The position numbers and the translations under genes are program-made. Positions 1-8,480 of a stretch of DNA of 23,754 nt are shown in pieces. The stretch covers positions 1 through 23,754 of the forward strand of contig NZ_JAKKIE010000053.1 in NCBI RefSeq assembly GCF_021742065.1. The letters are read 5' to 3'. The notes beneath the pieces were generated by a model that was not told the DNA's origin, searched no databases, and was given only the letters and a program-made list of their open reading frames with translations. Position 1 is the stretch's first letter, and each line of letters opens with the position of its first letter. Source of the DNA: Rhizorhapis sp. SPR117. Its GTDB lineage: Bacteria; Pseudomonadota; Alphaproteobacteria; Sphingomonadales; Sphingomonadaceae.

Positions 1-76
1 GAGGTGGTTCAAACATGGGTCAGTTCTCGACGGAAATTTATATCCCTCCCGGGTCAACTCTCAGCGGTAATCAACA
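1..76. mobile_element. End of an insertion sequence (IS21-like), rest outside window
   Basis: Two imperfect direct repeats lie close together, one at 17-37 (GGGTCAGTTCTCGACGGAAAT minus its last base) and one at 51-71 (GGGTCAACTCTCAGCGGTAA followed by T). The second is followed by TCAACA, so the element probably ends at CA, position 76. Repeated terminal motifs and a 5'-TG...CA-3' end are typical of IS21-family elements. The coding sequence to the right is a receptor gene that breaks off exactly here. No transposase is in view, so the family assignment is by terminal structure only. Confidence 0.6.
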
Positions 77-964
77 ATCGGTCGTTTGTTTGTTGTTATA
101 TGCGGTCCGTTCGATCGGTCGCCCGGTCGTCGACTCGATAATGGTGCCGTTATCGATCACCAGGCGGCCAAGTAGGTCACGCACCTGCCCATTGGCGAAA
201 GTCGTGCCGAAGCCGGCGAGGCGCTGGACATAGGCGGGATCGGTCGCCAACCGTGCCTGCACGTCGGCCGGCAGGGTCGACTCATTCGTCACATAACCGT
301 CGCGTTTCCAGTGCTGACCGGCCAGGCGGATGGCCAGCACGTCGTCTATCACCGGAATATTGAGCGCGCCCTCGACCTGAACATTGTTATAGTTACCGAG
401 CTGGACCCGGCCATAGCCCTCCCAGTCATTGGTAGGTGCGGCGGGCTGGACCAGCACGGCGCCGCCAGTAGTGGAGCGACCGAACAGCGTGCCCTGTGGG
501 CCCTTCAGCACCTGCACCGACGCCAGGTCGAAGAACTGCGCCGGCAGTTCGGGCGAACTGTAGTTCGCGCTGAGCGGAACTTCGGCGAAATAGGTCTCGA
601 CGCTGCCCGCGGCGGCGCCGAAAAGCAGGCCGCGACCGCGGATCGCGAAGCTGTTCTGGGTGGACGACACGGAGTTACCAGTATAGGCGACCAAGCCAGG
701 GGCCACGCGGCCCAGATCGGCGGCACTGGCCACATTGTTCTGCCTTATCCCCTCCTGGCTGAAGGCGACGATTGAAACCGGCACGTCCTGCAGATTCTCT
801 TCGCGGCGGCGGGCTGTCACGATAATGTCTGCGCTGCCAGGCACCACCGCGCCAGGCTGAGGCTCGGTCTGCGCGATCGCGGGCGCGCCGAATTGGGCGA
901 TCAGTGCAAAAGTCGAAACTGTACAGAGGCGGTGAACGCACGAAAAAAGCGGTGAATTATTCAT
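71..964 (-). pseudogene. TonB-dependent receptor, N-terminal third only, truncated by IS
   Basis: This is the start of an outer-membrane TonB-dependent receptor that would import a bulky substrate or siderophore. The protein begins with a signal peptide ending near AIAQ (residues 1-32), followed by the TonB-box/plug region SADIIVTARRREENLQDVPV and a plug domain with the usual GPQGTLFGRSTTGGAV motif. Start of a beta-barrel follows (RVQLGNYNNVQVEG). The start codon at 964 has a good ribosome binding site, AGGGAGAGG. Family members are about 700-900 residues, but this one stops at 297 residues; the last codons are read from the IS end at 1-76. Real receptor sequence therefore covers about 77-964. 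The product cannot form a barrel. Before the insertion it was probably the importer for the catabolic cluster, which is inferred from position only. Confidence 0.85.
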
Positions 965-1679
965 ATTCCTCTCCCTTTAGGTCGATTTTACAGTTTTATA
1001 TTATTCTTTTATTGTTATCCGCCCGTCGCTTCAGATGACTCCATTATAGTTAGACACCGAAGCAACCATATTCAGGCGGTCGGCTGTTGCAAGGTTCAAA
1101 ATTGGGGCATTTTTCGGTAGTACAGCATCAGCACAAGCTATGCCGCTGTGGAAGCTTCTATGCTCGCGGAGAACTCGATCTCCATCGATCACATCATATA
1201 CCGGATCTGAATTGAGGATCCCAAAGACACCCCTCCCAAGGTCACATTCGTCCCTGCGAATTTTTTGTTCTTATTTTACGCGTCAGCTTATCTATGCGTC
1301 AGTAGATACACGGTGCAAACCTCACGCGCAAGGCAGCGCCAATCCATAGTTTAAAATATTTGGCACTGATGTAATCGGGCAACGCCTCGATTTCGACCGG
1401 CAAATTAACCGATCGAGTTCCAGCCGCTCCATCTGGACTCATGCCCCGCGGGCCCGGGATCCCTCAGCGTTGTCCGAATAATGCACAGCGGGCCGGGATT
1501 AGCGCGATCAGCACCAGTCCCTACAACTCACGCGGAGTGCACGATCGCCACAAGGCCGCATCCTGTCGATCATCGACAAGGTGAGCTGGGAATGCCTTGC
1601 CCCGCCAGTCTCCCGACGGCTCAGAAGCGAGGATGTGCTCCGCACCCTTGGTCGACAGCGGAGCTGTCCGCCCGGAACA
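965..1679. other. Non-coding stretch between receptor and ligase operon
   Basis: About 715 bases lie between the receptor start and the end of the ligase gene. Neither strand gives a convincing gene: the short open frames have no recognisable motifs. On the minus strand a TATAAT box (ATTATA at 1043-1048 on the plus strand) lies about 80 bases before the receptor start and may be its -10 element, but no good -35 was found. A small palindrome TATCTA-8 bases-TAGATA is at 1289-1308, and a GACAGC/GCTGTC hairpin without a T tract sits just past the ligase stop at 1654-1668. Confidence 0.5.
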
Positions 1680-3176
1680 TCAGCGAGTTTCCGGCCAGAG
1701 CGCCCGGACCTGAGGCAAATCGACCTTGAGGGTCACGGTGCGGGGCAAGGACGCGAAGATGCGCACATCCGCCGGCACTGAAGGCGCCGGAAGATGCTGG
1801 CGCACGAAATCGCGAAGCCCTTCACCCGAGATGGGCTTCGCTCCTGCCTTCAGTTCTACTGCGGCGACCGGCACTTCGCCAAGGCGTGGATCAGGCATGC
1901 CGAACACGGCAGCTTCGGCGACGGCTTCGTGCCGCCGGATCGCATTGGCTACAACCTCAGGCAATACCTTGAAGCCGCCCCGGTTGATCGCGCCGTCAAG
2001 CCTTCCAAGCAGATAAACGAAATTGTCGCTATCCATCCAGGCCAAATCGTTGGTCTTGAGCCAATCGTCTGAAATCGCGGGCACCAGCGCCTCGACCCGG
2101 CCTTGCTGCCCGCTCTCCAGCACTTCGCCTGTCTTCGGATCAGTAATGCGCACCTTGACGTTACTAGTGGGAATTCCGCAGCTGCCGCGCTTGCTATCGC
2201 CCCACTTCTCTTTCAGCTGCCGCGTCCAGGTGGCCAGTGTCGTGGCGAATTCGGTCGCGCCGTAGCCCCAGCCGATCTGCAGATCGTACTTGCGCTCGAA
2301 ACGCTCGATCTCTTCCGGCTCCAGCGCGCCCGCACCGCCGTACACATATTTGATCGAACTTAACGTGGCAGGCGGTATGTCGGCGGTCCACAGCGAACGC
2401 AGCACCGTGGGCGTGAAGGTTACGACTTCGGTGCCGTGCCGCTGCACCGCGTCCACCCAAGCGTCGACCGTGAACTTCTCAAGCAGGCAGATCTGGATGC
2501 CATAGCCCGCTAAAAATAGTACGGGCAGGGCGCCGCCCAGGGTGCTGAGATGCACATGCTGGATTTCTACCTGATTGCCCACGATCGCTGGATCTGGGGA
2601 AATGAGCATATCGCGCCCGCCCACGAGCGCGGCCTTGCCAAGTTGCACGCGCTTGGGGGGGCCGGTCGTGCCGCTGGTCAGCAGTTCGAGCGTCAGCTCG
2701 CCATGGCACCGTGGCTCCACGACCGGACGATCGGGGGCGGCGAGCACATAGGGCTCAAGCGTTTCATCCGAGATGGCGATTGCCAACCTGCACGACGACA
2801 GCTGCTGCCTGAAATCGTTCGTCCAGTCACTTTCCAGGGCTACGATGGCGGCCAGGTTCAGCGTCTCGACGTCTTCTGCCCTCATCTGCGGCGGCTGCAT
2901 GGCCGATAGCGCTGTTGCACAACGCTCCGATCCGATCAGTCCGATAAGTGCGGCCGCGCTCCCCGGATGATTGCGCAAAATGATACCGATGGCGCAAGAC
3001 TTATCGATACCTGCGTCCTGCAAAAGGCGCTCGAGCTTTCGTCCCGTTTGGGCGATGGTGCCCGCCGACCACCACTGTCGTTCGAAGTCGATGAAGTCGA
3101 TATCCGGCGGATCGGTCAGGAACGCTCCGATTTTGCGGACATATTCATCGGGCGTAACGGGATCAGTTGGGGCCAT
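1680..3176 (-). CDS. Class I adenylate-forming acyl-CoA ligase
   Basis: The product (498 residues) should activate a carboxylic acid with ATP and join it to coenzyme A, making the substrate for the CoA enzymes encoded upstream in the same operon. The adenylate-forming motifs are in order: the phosphate loop SGTTGPPK (168-175), WGYGATE (303-309), TNDL in place of the usual TGD (375-378), GRLDGAINRGGFK (391-403) and a C-terminal TLKVDL with the expected catalytic lysine, K484. The ATG at 3176 is chosen because GGAG lies five bases upstream; a GTG two codons earlier is possible. It is the last gene of the minus-strand operon, about 48 bases after the crotonase gene. Substrate is unknown. A damaged paralogue lies at 20762-21765. 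Confidence 0.85.
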   Translation of the reverse strand: MAPTDPVTPDEYVRKIGAFLTDPPDIDFIDFERQWWSAGTIAQTGRKLERLLQDAGIDKSCAIGIILRNHPGSAAALIGLIGSERCATALSAMQPPQMRAEDVETLNLAAIVALESDWTNDFRQQLSSCRLAIAISDETLEPYVLAAPDRPVVEPRCHGELTLELLTSGTTGPPKRVQLGKAALVGGRDMLISPDPAIVGNQVEIQHVHLSTLGGALPVLFLAGYGIQICLLEKFTVDAWVDAVQRHGTEVVTFTPTVLRSLWTADIPPATLSSIKYVYGGAGALEPEEIERFERKYDLQIGWGYGATEFATTLATWTRQLKEKWGDSKRGSCGIPTSNVKVRITDPKTGEVLESGQQGRVEALVPAISDDWLKTNDLAWMDSDNFVYLLGRLDGAINRGGFKVLPEVVANAIRRHEAVAEAAVFGMPDPRLGEVPVAAVELKAGAKPISGEGLRDFVRQHLPAPSVPADVRIFASLPRTVTLKVDLPQVRALWPETR

Positions 3177-3224
3177 GATCACTCCGGTATCTTGCCGCCG
3201 GCTCTCTGGTAAATGCGCAAGGGG

Positions 3225-3998
3225 TCAGCGGATTTCCGCCTTTGTCCTTGCAACCTGGCTGCGATCGAGTTCAGCCACCGGATTGCCGACCTGAATGTAT
3301 TTGTACGCGCCCCGCACGGCCGCAGTGTGGGGAAGATCGAGCGATTCCCACATGGCCTTGACGGCTCCCTGCGTGGCGGTGGCGGGCTTGCGCGCGATGG
3401 CCGCGGCGAGGCTGTGGGCGCGCTCCCACAAGCGATCGTGCGTGGTGATCTCGCTGACGAGATTGATGCGCAGCGCCGTTTCAGCACCGATCCGCTCGTC
3501 GTTGCCCAGCAGGATCATGCGCATTATTTCGCCATAGGGCATGCGATGCGAAACCCCCACTGGCTCGCACGCTGGCACGAGCCCGTAGCTGACATGCGGA
3601 TCGAAGAACTGCGCGTCATCCGAACAGATGATGATGTCCGCCTCGTTGATAAAGTAGAAGCCGCCGCCTGCGCACATGCCGTGGATCGCGACGACGATCG
3701 GCTTCCACACCAGATTGGACTTGGGGCCGAGCACCTGTCCCGGATCCAGCTCGCGGAACGGCTCCTGCCGGTAGGTGTCGAAAATTTCAATCACGTCGAC
3801 GCCGGTGCAAAAGGCGCGTCCTTCTGCGGCTCGCAGCACCACGGCCCTGATTTCCACGTCTTCGCGCACCGTCTTCCAGGCCGCTTGCATCTCGTCGAGC
3901 ATGGTCTGGTTGAAGGCGTTCATCCGGTCGGGACGATTAAGCATGATCGTCGCCACCCCGTCCGCCCCCTTCTCGAAGAGGATTGTAGAGAATTCCAA
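3225..3998 (-). CDS. Enoyl-CoA hydratase/isomerase (crotonase) family protein with altered catalytic site
   Basis: The product (257 residues) is a crotonase-fold protein expected to act on an acyl-CoA thioester. The oxyanion-hole segments are present: FCTGVDV (63-69) and GMCAGGG (107-113). By my alignment to classic enoyl-CoA hydratase, the first catalytic glutamate (in the PE motif) is His135 (FDPHVSYG) and the second falls at Arg160, so ordinary hydration is doubtful; an isomerase, hydrolase or C-C cleaving role is possible. The start is taken as TTG at 3998, preceded by AAGGAA, because family similarity begins there and no ATG or GTG fits. It follows the Rieske gene by 28 bases. Confidence 0.8.
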   Translation of the reverse strand: MEFSTILFEKGADGVATIMLNRPDRMNAFNQTMLDEMQAAWKTVREDVEIRAVVLRAAEGRAFCTGVDVIEIFDTYRQEPFRELDPGQVLGPKSNLVWKPIVVAIHGMCAGGGFYFINEADIIICSDDAQFFDPHVSYGLVPACEPVGVSHRMPYGEIMRMILLGNDERIGAETALRINLVSEITTHDRLWERAHSLAAAIARKPATATQGAVKAMWESLDLPHTAAVRGAYKYIQVGNPVAELDRSQVARTKAEIR

Positions 3999-4026
3999 TT
4001 CAGGTTCCTTCGTTCGACGCCGCCGA

Positions 4027-5313
4027 TCAAGCGGCGACGGATGTCCGCTCTCGCGTGAGCAGCTGTTCCCAATCATCGTCCGGCAAGACCATGGCGTCAA
4101 CCGGCAGAACCTCCCGATAATTGTACGGTCTCTCGTGCTGCGCCAGCGGCTTCTTGCCTTCCGCATCGTTCTTGAGCGCGCGCAGCATCAGCATGCGCGT
4201 CTGGACAAGAGCGACATCGCTGGAGGACAGGTTTTCCTTCGTCCGATCGGTGATGGCGCCCATGCTTGCCTGTACAACGATGTCTTCCTCGACGAGATTG
4301 TTTGGAAATCCCGAAAAGTGTCCATTCGCCATCGCTACGCGGTTCTGCCCGTAGTTGACTTCCGGGCCGCCAGCCAGCGGCGCGAAGTTCTCTTTGACAC
4401 ATCGGCCATTCGCGATCCCCATCTGGATCGGCGGCCAGTTCTCATCGACAAGGCTGTTCTCTGCAAAATAGCCGATGAACAGCAGGTGATGCGTATCATC
4501 GATCGGAACCATCGCAAAGAAACTGCCTGTGCCATAAGGGTAGGCAGGGATCATGGTGATGAACGGCGCAACGAATTGAGATGCGCGAAGGTGCGTCTTG
4601 CCCTTGCTGGTAGCGCGAAGGGCTGCCGCGGTGAGGCCCCAGGGCGTTCGCCTGATCTCATAGACCGGCGGCCGGGCGTTCATGATGGGACTGCCCTGAT
4701 CCGTCGGCTTATCACCATCTTTTCCGCGAGGCGACAGTCCGGGAATCCAGCTGGTGTGAAGCGAAGTGAGATGGGCCGTGTCGAGCGATCCCTCCACACC
4801 CTGGAACCAGTTGCAGTCCGCCTTGGTCAGGCACGTCCAGACATGACCTTCCGGGAAGTTGAGAATGGGAAGGTTGGGTCGTTCCGGTGGTTCGCCTTCG
4901 CCCAGATAGACCCAGACCATATCCCCGCCTTCGAACGTCGGATAACTGCGCACCTTGACGCTCGCCGCGAAGGTTGCCTGATCGCCGGCGTGGCTCGGCG
5001 TTTCGACCACCCTGCCGGACACGTCAACGGCCCAGCCATGGAAGATACAGCGCAGCGCACAGCCCTCGTTGCGCGCCAGCGCCATCGAAACGCGGCGATG
5101 CGGGCAGGCCTGGTCTATGAACCCGATAGTGCCGTCGGGCGCGCGCCAGGCGACATAGTCGTTGCCTAGCAGGCGCACCTTCAAAGGCGCGCCGTACGGC
5201 TTGAGCTGCGAGGGTAGCGTGAAGGGGAGCCATGCCCATTTGCGGATCAATCGGCCCATCGGTGCGTCGCCCTCCACGCGGGTGAGCAGATCGTTATTGG
5301 CTTGTGTCAGCAT
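4027..5313 (-). CDS. Rieske non-heme iron oxygenase, large subunit type
   Basis: The product (428 residues) is a terminal oxygenase that would use O2 and electrons from a reductase to hydroxylate or demethylate its substrate in the cytoplasm. The Rieske cluster ligands are C70-P-H72 and C89-I-F-H92. The mononuclear iron site is GSLDTAHLTSLH (175-186), with D178 as the bridging aspartate and H181 and H186 as iron ligands. The architecture resembles single-component oxygenases of the phthalate 4,5-dioxygenase and vanillate demethylase kind rather than alpha/beta dioxygenases, and no beta subunit is present. The ATG at 5313 is chosen because the Rieske domain is complete from there and GGAG lies upstream. 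No ferredoxin or reductase gene is in the window, so electrons must come from elsewhere. Confidence 0.88.
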   Translation of the reverse strand: MLTQANNDLLTRVEGDAPMGRLIRKWAWLPFTLPSQLKPYGAPLKVRLLGNDYVAWRAPDGTIGFIDQACPHRRVSMALARNEGCALRCIFHGWAVDVSGRVVETPSHAGDQATFAASVKVRSYPTFEGGDMVWVYLGEGEPPERPNLPILNFPEGHVWTCLTKADCNWFQGVEGSLDTAHLTSLHTSWIPGLSPRGKDGDKPTDQGSPIMNARPPVYEIRRTPWGLTAAALRATSKGKTHLRASQFVAPFITMIPAYPYGTGSFFAMVPIDDTHHLLFIGYFAENSLVDENWPPIQMGIANGRCVKENFAPLAGGPEVNYGQNRVAMANGHFSGFPNNLVEEDIVVQASMGAITDRTKENLSSSDVALVQTRMLMLRALKNDAEGKKPLAQHERPYNYREVLPVDAMVLPDDDWEQLLTRERTSVAA

Positions 5314-5377
5314 GGTTTGGCACTCCAGCCAGGTGATGAGGGCTCGGCGCAAAGACCCTTCAGGCGAACCTTCAGGC

Positions 5378-6448
5378 TCATATGGCCCTCCCGTTCGTCT
5401 GCTTCCAGGCAAGCGCAGAAAGTTCCGGCAGAACCCTGACGCGCTCGCGCGCTTGTGCCGAGGATGCGTTGCCGCGAATGACCCGCCCTTTGATACCGTG
5501 GAAAATGGCCGCCAGCCGGAAGAAGGCGAACGCCATGTAGAACTCGTAGTGCGGAATCGAGGAACGGCCGGTGCGGGCGCAGTAGGCGCTCACGTAATCT
5601 TCTTCGCTTGGAATATTCAGCGCGCTGATGTCCATGCCTCCAAGACCAGCTATGATGTGCGGTGGCAATCGGTACATCATCGCGTGATAAGCGAAATCCG
5701 CGCCAGGGTGGCCGAGAGTGGAAAGCTCCCAGTCGATCACCGCCACAATCCGGGGCTCGTCCGGGTGGAAAATCATGTTGTCGATGCGGAAATCGCCATG
5801 AGTGATGCCGGTGAGGTCGTCATCTGCGGGAATGTGTTCTTTCAGCCAGTCGATGAGGCGATCCATGTTGGCATCGCGGCCAGCGTCGGTGTCTCCCAGG
5901 TATTGCTGCGACCAGCGATGGATCTGGCGCTCGAAAAAGTTTCCCTGCCGCCCGAAGTCGCCGAGGCCGGCGGCTTCGTAGTCAACCGTGTGGAGCCGCG
6001 CGATTGTCGCGTTCATCGCGTCGAACATCGCCGCTCGTTCCTGGTTCGATACCTGGGGTATTGCCGCTTCCCAGAAGATGCGGCCCTCGACCATGTCCAT
6101 GACGTAGAAGCTCGTGCCGATGATGCTCTCATCATCGCACAATGCGTGGATGCGCGGTACCGGAAAGCCGGTCTGCCCAAGCGCACGCATCACTCGCACT
6201 TCGCGTTCAATCGCGTGAGCACCTTTCAGAAGCGGTCCCAGCGGTTTGCGGCGCAGGACATATGCCTTGTCGGGAGTGACCAGCTTGTAGGTGGGATTGG
6301 ACTGGCCGCCGCTGAACTGCTCGACGCTCGGTGGCCCCGTGAAATCCGGGACATTCGTTTGCATCCACGTCCGCAATGCGGCTTCGTCGAGGCTGAAGCC
6401 CTGCCGCGCATGGATCGCGCCATGATGGTCGGACACGGATCCGGTCAC
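5378..6448 (-). CDS. APH-fold phosphotransferase, probable acyl-CoA-linked kinase
   Basis: The product (about 356 residues) has the aminoglycoside phosphotransferase/choline kinase fold. The catalytic loop is HGDFRIDN (217-224, D219 the likely base), the metal-binding motif is DWE (239-241), and RRKP near residue 66 carries the probable ATP lysine. Family members that sit beside an ACAD10/11-like dehydrogenase, such as LvaA of the levulinate pathway in Pseudomonas putida, phosphorylate the 4-hydroxy group of an acyl-CoA; antibiotic resistance is unlikely in this setting. The start is taken as GTG at 6448, which overlaps the TGA of the preceding dehydrogenase gene (GTGA) and implies coupled translation. 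A GTG at 6436 is an alternative. Confidence 0.82.
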   Translation of the reverse strand: MTGSVSDHHGAIHARQGFSLDEAALRTWMQTNVPDFTGPPSVEQFSGGQSNPTYKLVTPDKAYVLRRKPLGPLLKGAHAIEREVRVMRALGQTGFPVPRIHALCDDESIIGTSFYVMDMVEGRIFWEAAIPQVSNQERAAMFDAMNATIARLHTVDYEAAGLGDFGRQGNFFERQIHRWSQQYLGDTDAGRDANMDRLIDWLKEHIPADDDLTGITHGDFRIDNMIFHPDEPRIVAVIDWELSTLGHPGADFAYHAMMYRLPPHIIAGLGGMDISALNIPSEEDYVSAYCARTGRSSIPHYEFYMAFAFFRLAAIFHGIKGRVIRGNASSAQARERVRVLPELSALAWKQTNGRAI

Positions 6449-7611
6449 TGGGATTGCAACTCCCGCCAGTCGCGCTTTATCTTCTTGGCCAGCGACCACT
6501 TGTGGACCTCGGTCGGGCCGTCATAGATGCGAAACGCCCGAATTTCGCGGAACACCTGCTCTACGATGGTGTCACCACTCACCCCGGTTCCGCCCATGAC
6601 CTGCACGCAGTTGTCGGCAACACGCATTAACTGTTCCGAGACGGCGACCTTGGCCATCGAAGTCTCGATGGTGCCGAGCGAACCGGTATCGAGTACCGAT
6701 GCAGCCCAGTCGATCATCAGTTCGCACTGCTTGAGCGCGATCTTGTTTTCCGCGAGCATGAAGCCCACGCCTTCATGTTCGATCAGCGGCTTGCCGAAGG
6801 CCTGGCGGCGGCACACGTAGTCGGTCGCGATCTCTTGCGCGCGCATGCAGGTCCCAAGCCAGCGCATGCAGTGTGATAGCCGCGCCGGGGAGAGACGGAT
6901 CTGTGCGTGCAGGAAGCCTTCCCCACTCGCGCCAAGCATCTGGTCCGCCGGCACGCGGAGATTGTCGATGGTGATCACCGAGTGACCGCCGGGCATTGCG
7001 CCGTCGATCGTATCGAGGACGCGTTCGATACGGATAGCAGGATCGGGCAGATCGACCACGAACATGCAGGCGCCGTCATCGGATTTTGCCATCACGATGC
7101 CGACACTCGCGCCGTCAGCTCCGGTGATGAAGGCCTTGCGCCCGTTGATCAGCCACTGATTGCCCTCGGGGCGGCATTCCGTCATCAGCATTGAAGGGTC
7201 CGAACCGGCACCGCCGTCGACCGCCGGCTCGGTCATGAAGAAGGCCGAGCGGGCCTCGCCAGCCACCAGGGGCGCCAGGAAGCGCGACTTCTGCTCGGGT
7301 GTTCCTATGCGGCCAAGGAGGAACATGTTGCCTTCATCAGGCGACATGGTGTTGCAGGCGAGCGGGCCCAGTGGCGACAGGCCCGTCCTGATCAGGACAA
7401 TCGCGGTTTCGCGTTGAGTTAGATGACTGCCATCGTCCAGGATGTGCGGCGTCAGCACACCTGCCGCGCTCGCTTTGTCCCGCATTTCGTATACCAGTTC
7501 ATCGCTTGGACCGTGCCCGACCTTGCTACGGGGATCGCGCTCATAAGGGATGATTTCATCCCGGACGAAGCACTCGACCTTTTCGGCAATGTCATTGGCG
7601 CGGGCAGTCAT
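6445..7611 (-). CDS. Acyl-CoA dehydrogenase, ACAD11-like
   Basis: The product (388 residues) is a flavin-dependent acyl-CoA dehydrogenase-fold enzyme. It has the N-terminal helical domain, the middle beta domain with FFMTEPAVDGGAGSDPS, and the C-terminal domain with QVMGGTGVSGDTIVEQVFRE. Where medium-chain enzymes have the catalytic YEGT motif, this one has YDGPTEVH (363-370), the DGP-x-EVH signature of the ACAD10/11 group. That group is linked to breakdown of 4-hydroxyacyl-CoAs after phosphorylation, and the kinase needed is encoded immediately downstream, overlapping by one GTGA. The gene follows the SDR gene by 19 bases, with AGGAAG upstream of its ATG. Ordinary alpha-beta desaturation remains the alternative. 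Confidence 0.87.
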   Translation of the reverse strand: MTARANDIAEKVECFVRDEIIPYERDPRSKVGHGPSDELVYEMRDKASAAGVLTPHILDDGSHLTQRETAIVLIRTGLSPLGPLACNTMSPDEGNMFLLGRIGTPEQKSRFLAPLVAGEARSAFFMTEPAVDGGAGSDPSMLMTECRPEGNQWLINGRKAFITGADGASVGIVMAKSDDGACMFVVDLPDPAIRIERVLDTIDGAMPGGHSVITIDNLRVPADQMLGASGEGFLHAQIRLSPARLSHCMRWLGTCMRAQEIATDYVCRRQAFGKPLIEHEGVGFMLAENKIALKQCELMIDWAASVLDTGSLGTIETSMAKVAVSEQLMRVADNCVQVMGGTGVSGDTIVEQVFREIRAFRIYDGPTEVHKWSLAKKIKRDWRELQSQ

Positions 7612-7630
7612 GTCGACAGTGGCTTCCTAT

Positions 7631-8389
7631 TCACAATGAGCTGACGAGATGACCGCCATCGATTTCGATAACCGATCCGGTCATGTATGAGGAGCGATCG
7701 GATGCGAGAAGCAGCAACGGGCCGTCCAAATCTGTCAGTTGCCCAAGGCGACGCTGGGGAATACGGCGGATCATCGCCTTGCCCGCATCGCTTTCCCAGA
7801 ATGCCATATTCAGATCCGTTGCGACATAGCCCGGCGCCAGAGCATTCACCCTGATTCCATACCGGGCCAGTTCCAGGGCGGACGCCTTGGTCATCTGGAT
7901 GGCTCCGGCCTTGGATACCGAATAGGGCAGCACGGCGCCGGCCTGACGAAGCCCGAGCACGGATGCCACATTGATGATCGAACCACCGGCCCCGCGTTTC
8001 TTCATGGCCCGCGCTACGGCCCGGGTCATCAGGAACATGCCCTTCAGATTGGTATCAAGAACCGAGTCCCAGTCCGCCTCGCTCTGATCGAGCAGCGCCG
8101 CCTCGTGCACAATACCGGCATTGTTGACCAGGATGTCGACTCTGCCCAGCGTCGCAGTTGCCGCTTCGATGCTGGCCTCCGCGCTCACGTCGAGCGTGAG
8201 CGTCTGGCATCTGCCGCCAGCCACGCGGATCGATTGTGCGACTTCGCTGAGTGCAGCCTCACGCCGGGAAGCAAGGATAACTTCCGCTCCAGCTTGGGCA
8301 AGGACCATAGAAAAATGGGCGCCGAGGCCTTGCGAGGCCCCGGTGACCAAAGCAACTTTGCCTTCCAGTTGCCAATTCCAGCTGGGCAT
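7631..8389 (-). CDS. SDR-family dehydrogenase/reductase
   Basis: The product (252 residues) is a classical short-chain dehydrogenase of the usual length. It shows the TGASQGLG nucleotide-binding motif near the N terminus, NNAG in the middle and the YSVSK catalytic pair (YxxxK) with the preceding serine in NVASVLG. It ends in the typical DRSSYMTGSVIEIDGGH. It should interconvert a hydroxyl and a keto group on a pathway intermediate with NAD(P). The start is the ATG at 8389, behind AAGGAGAGG; a longer frame extends upstream but lacks a binding site. This is the first gene of the six-gene minus-strand operon and is divergent from the GntR regulator, which probably controls it. Confidence 0.88.
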   Translation of the reverse strand: MPSWNWQLEGKVALVTGASQGLGAHFSMVLAQAGAEVILASRREAALSEVAQSIRVAGGRCQTLTLDVSAEASIEAATATLGRVDILVNNAGIVHEAALLDQSEADWDSVLDTNLKGMFLMTRAVARAMKKRGAGGSIINVASVLGLRQAGAVLPYSVSKAGAIQMTKASALELARYGIRVNALAPGYVATDLNMAFWESDAGKAMIRRIPQRRLGQLTDLDGPLLLLASDRSSYMTGSVIEIDGGHLVSSL

Positions 8390-8454
8390 TACCTCTCCTT
8401 GTCGGAACCGATCATGGGCCAATCTTGTGGAACAATCAAGCTTGCTTCGCGAGT

Positions 8455-8480
8455 TGTGCGCATGCATACACATGCAATGG
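8455..8480. promoter_or_regulatory. Candidate GntR operator in divergent promoter region
   Basis: The segment TTGTGCGCATGCATACACAT and the following GCAA form an imperfect palindrome with TTG/CAA ends and GCATG/CATGC inner arms. It overlaps the start codon of the GntR-family regulator, the usual place for autorepression. On the minus strand a weak promoter (TTGATT, 17 bases, CATGAT) for the SDR operon lies beside it. This is pattern reading only; no conserved consensus was compared. Confidence 0.3.

Noticed and set aside
1289..1308. TATCTA-N8-TAGATA palindrome as an operator
   Set aside because: Six-base arms are expected by chance in a non-coding stretch of this size, and it is far from any start codon.
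1654..1668. GACAGC/GCTGTC hairpin as terminator of the ligase operon
   Set aside because: Only six base pairs and no T tract downstream on the minus strand.
3775..5169. 464-codon plus-strand open frame
   Set aside because: It lies opposite the Rieske and crotonase genes, which have clear motifs; the plus frame shows none and is a high-GC antisense shadow.
5378..6448. Aminoglycoside resistance kinase
   Set aside because: The fold matches, but the pairing with an ACAD11-like gene and the operon context point to an acyl-CoA-linked substrate.
5162..6526. 454-codon plus-strand open frame
   Set aside because: It is antisense to the APH-fold kinase, whose HGDFRIDN and DWE motifs settle the coding strand.
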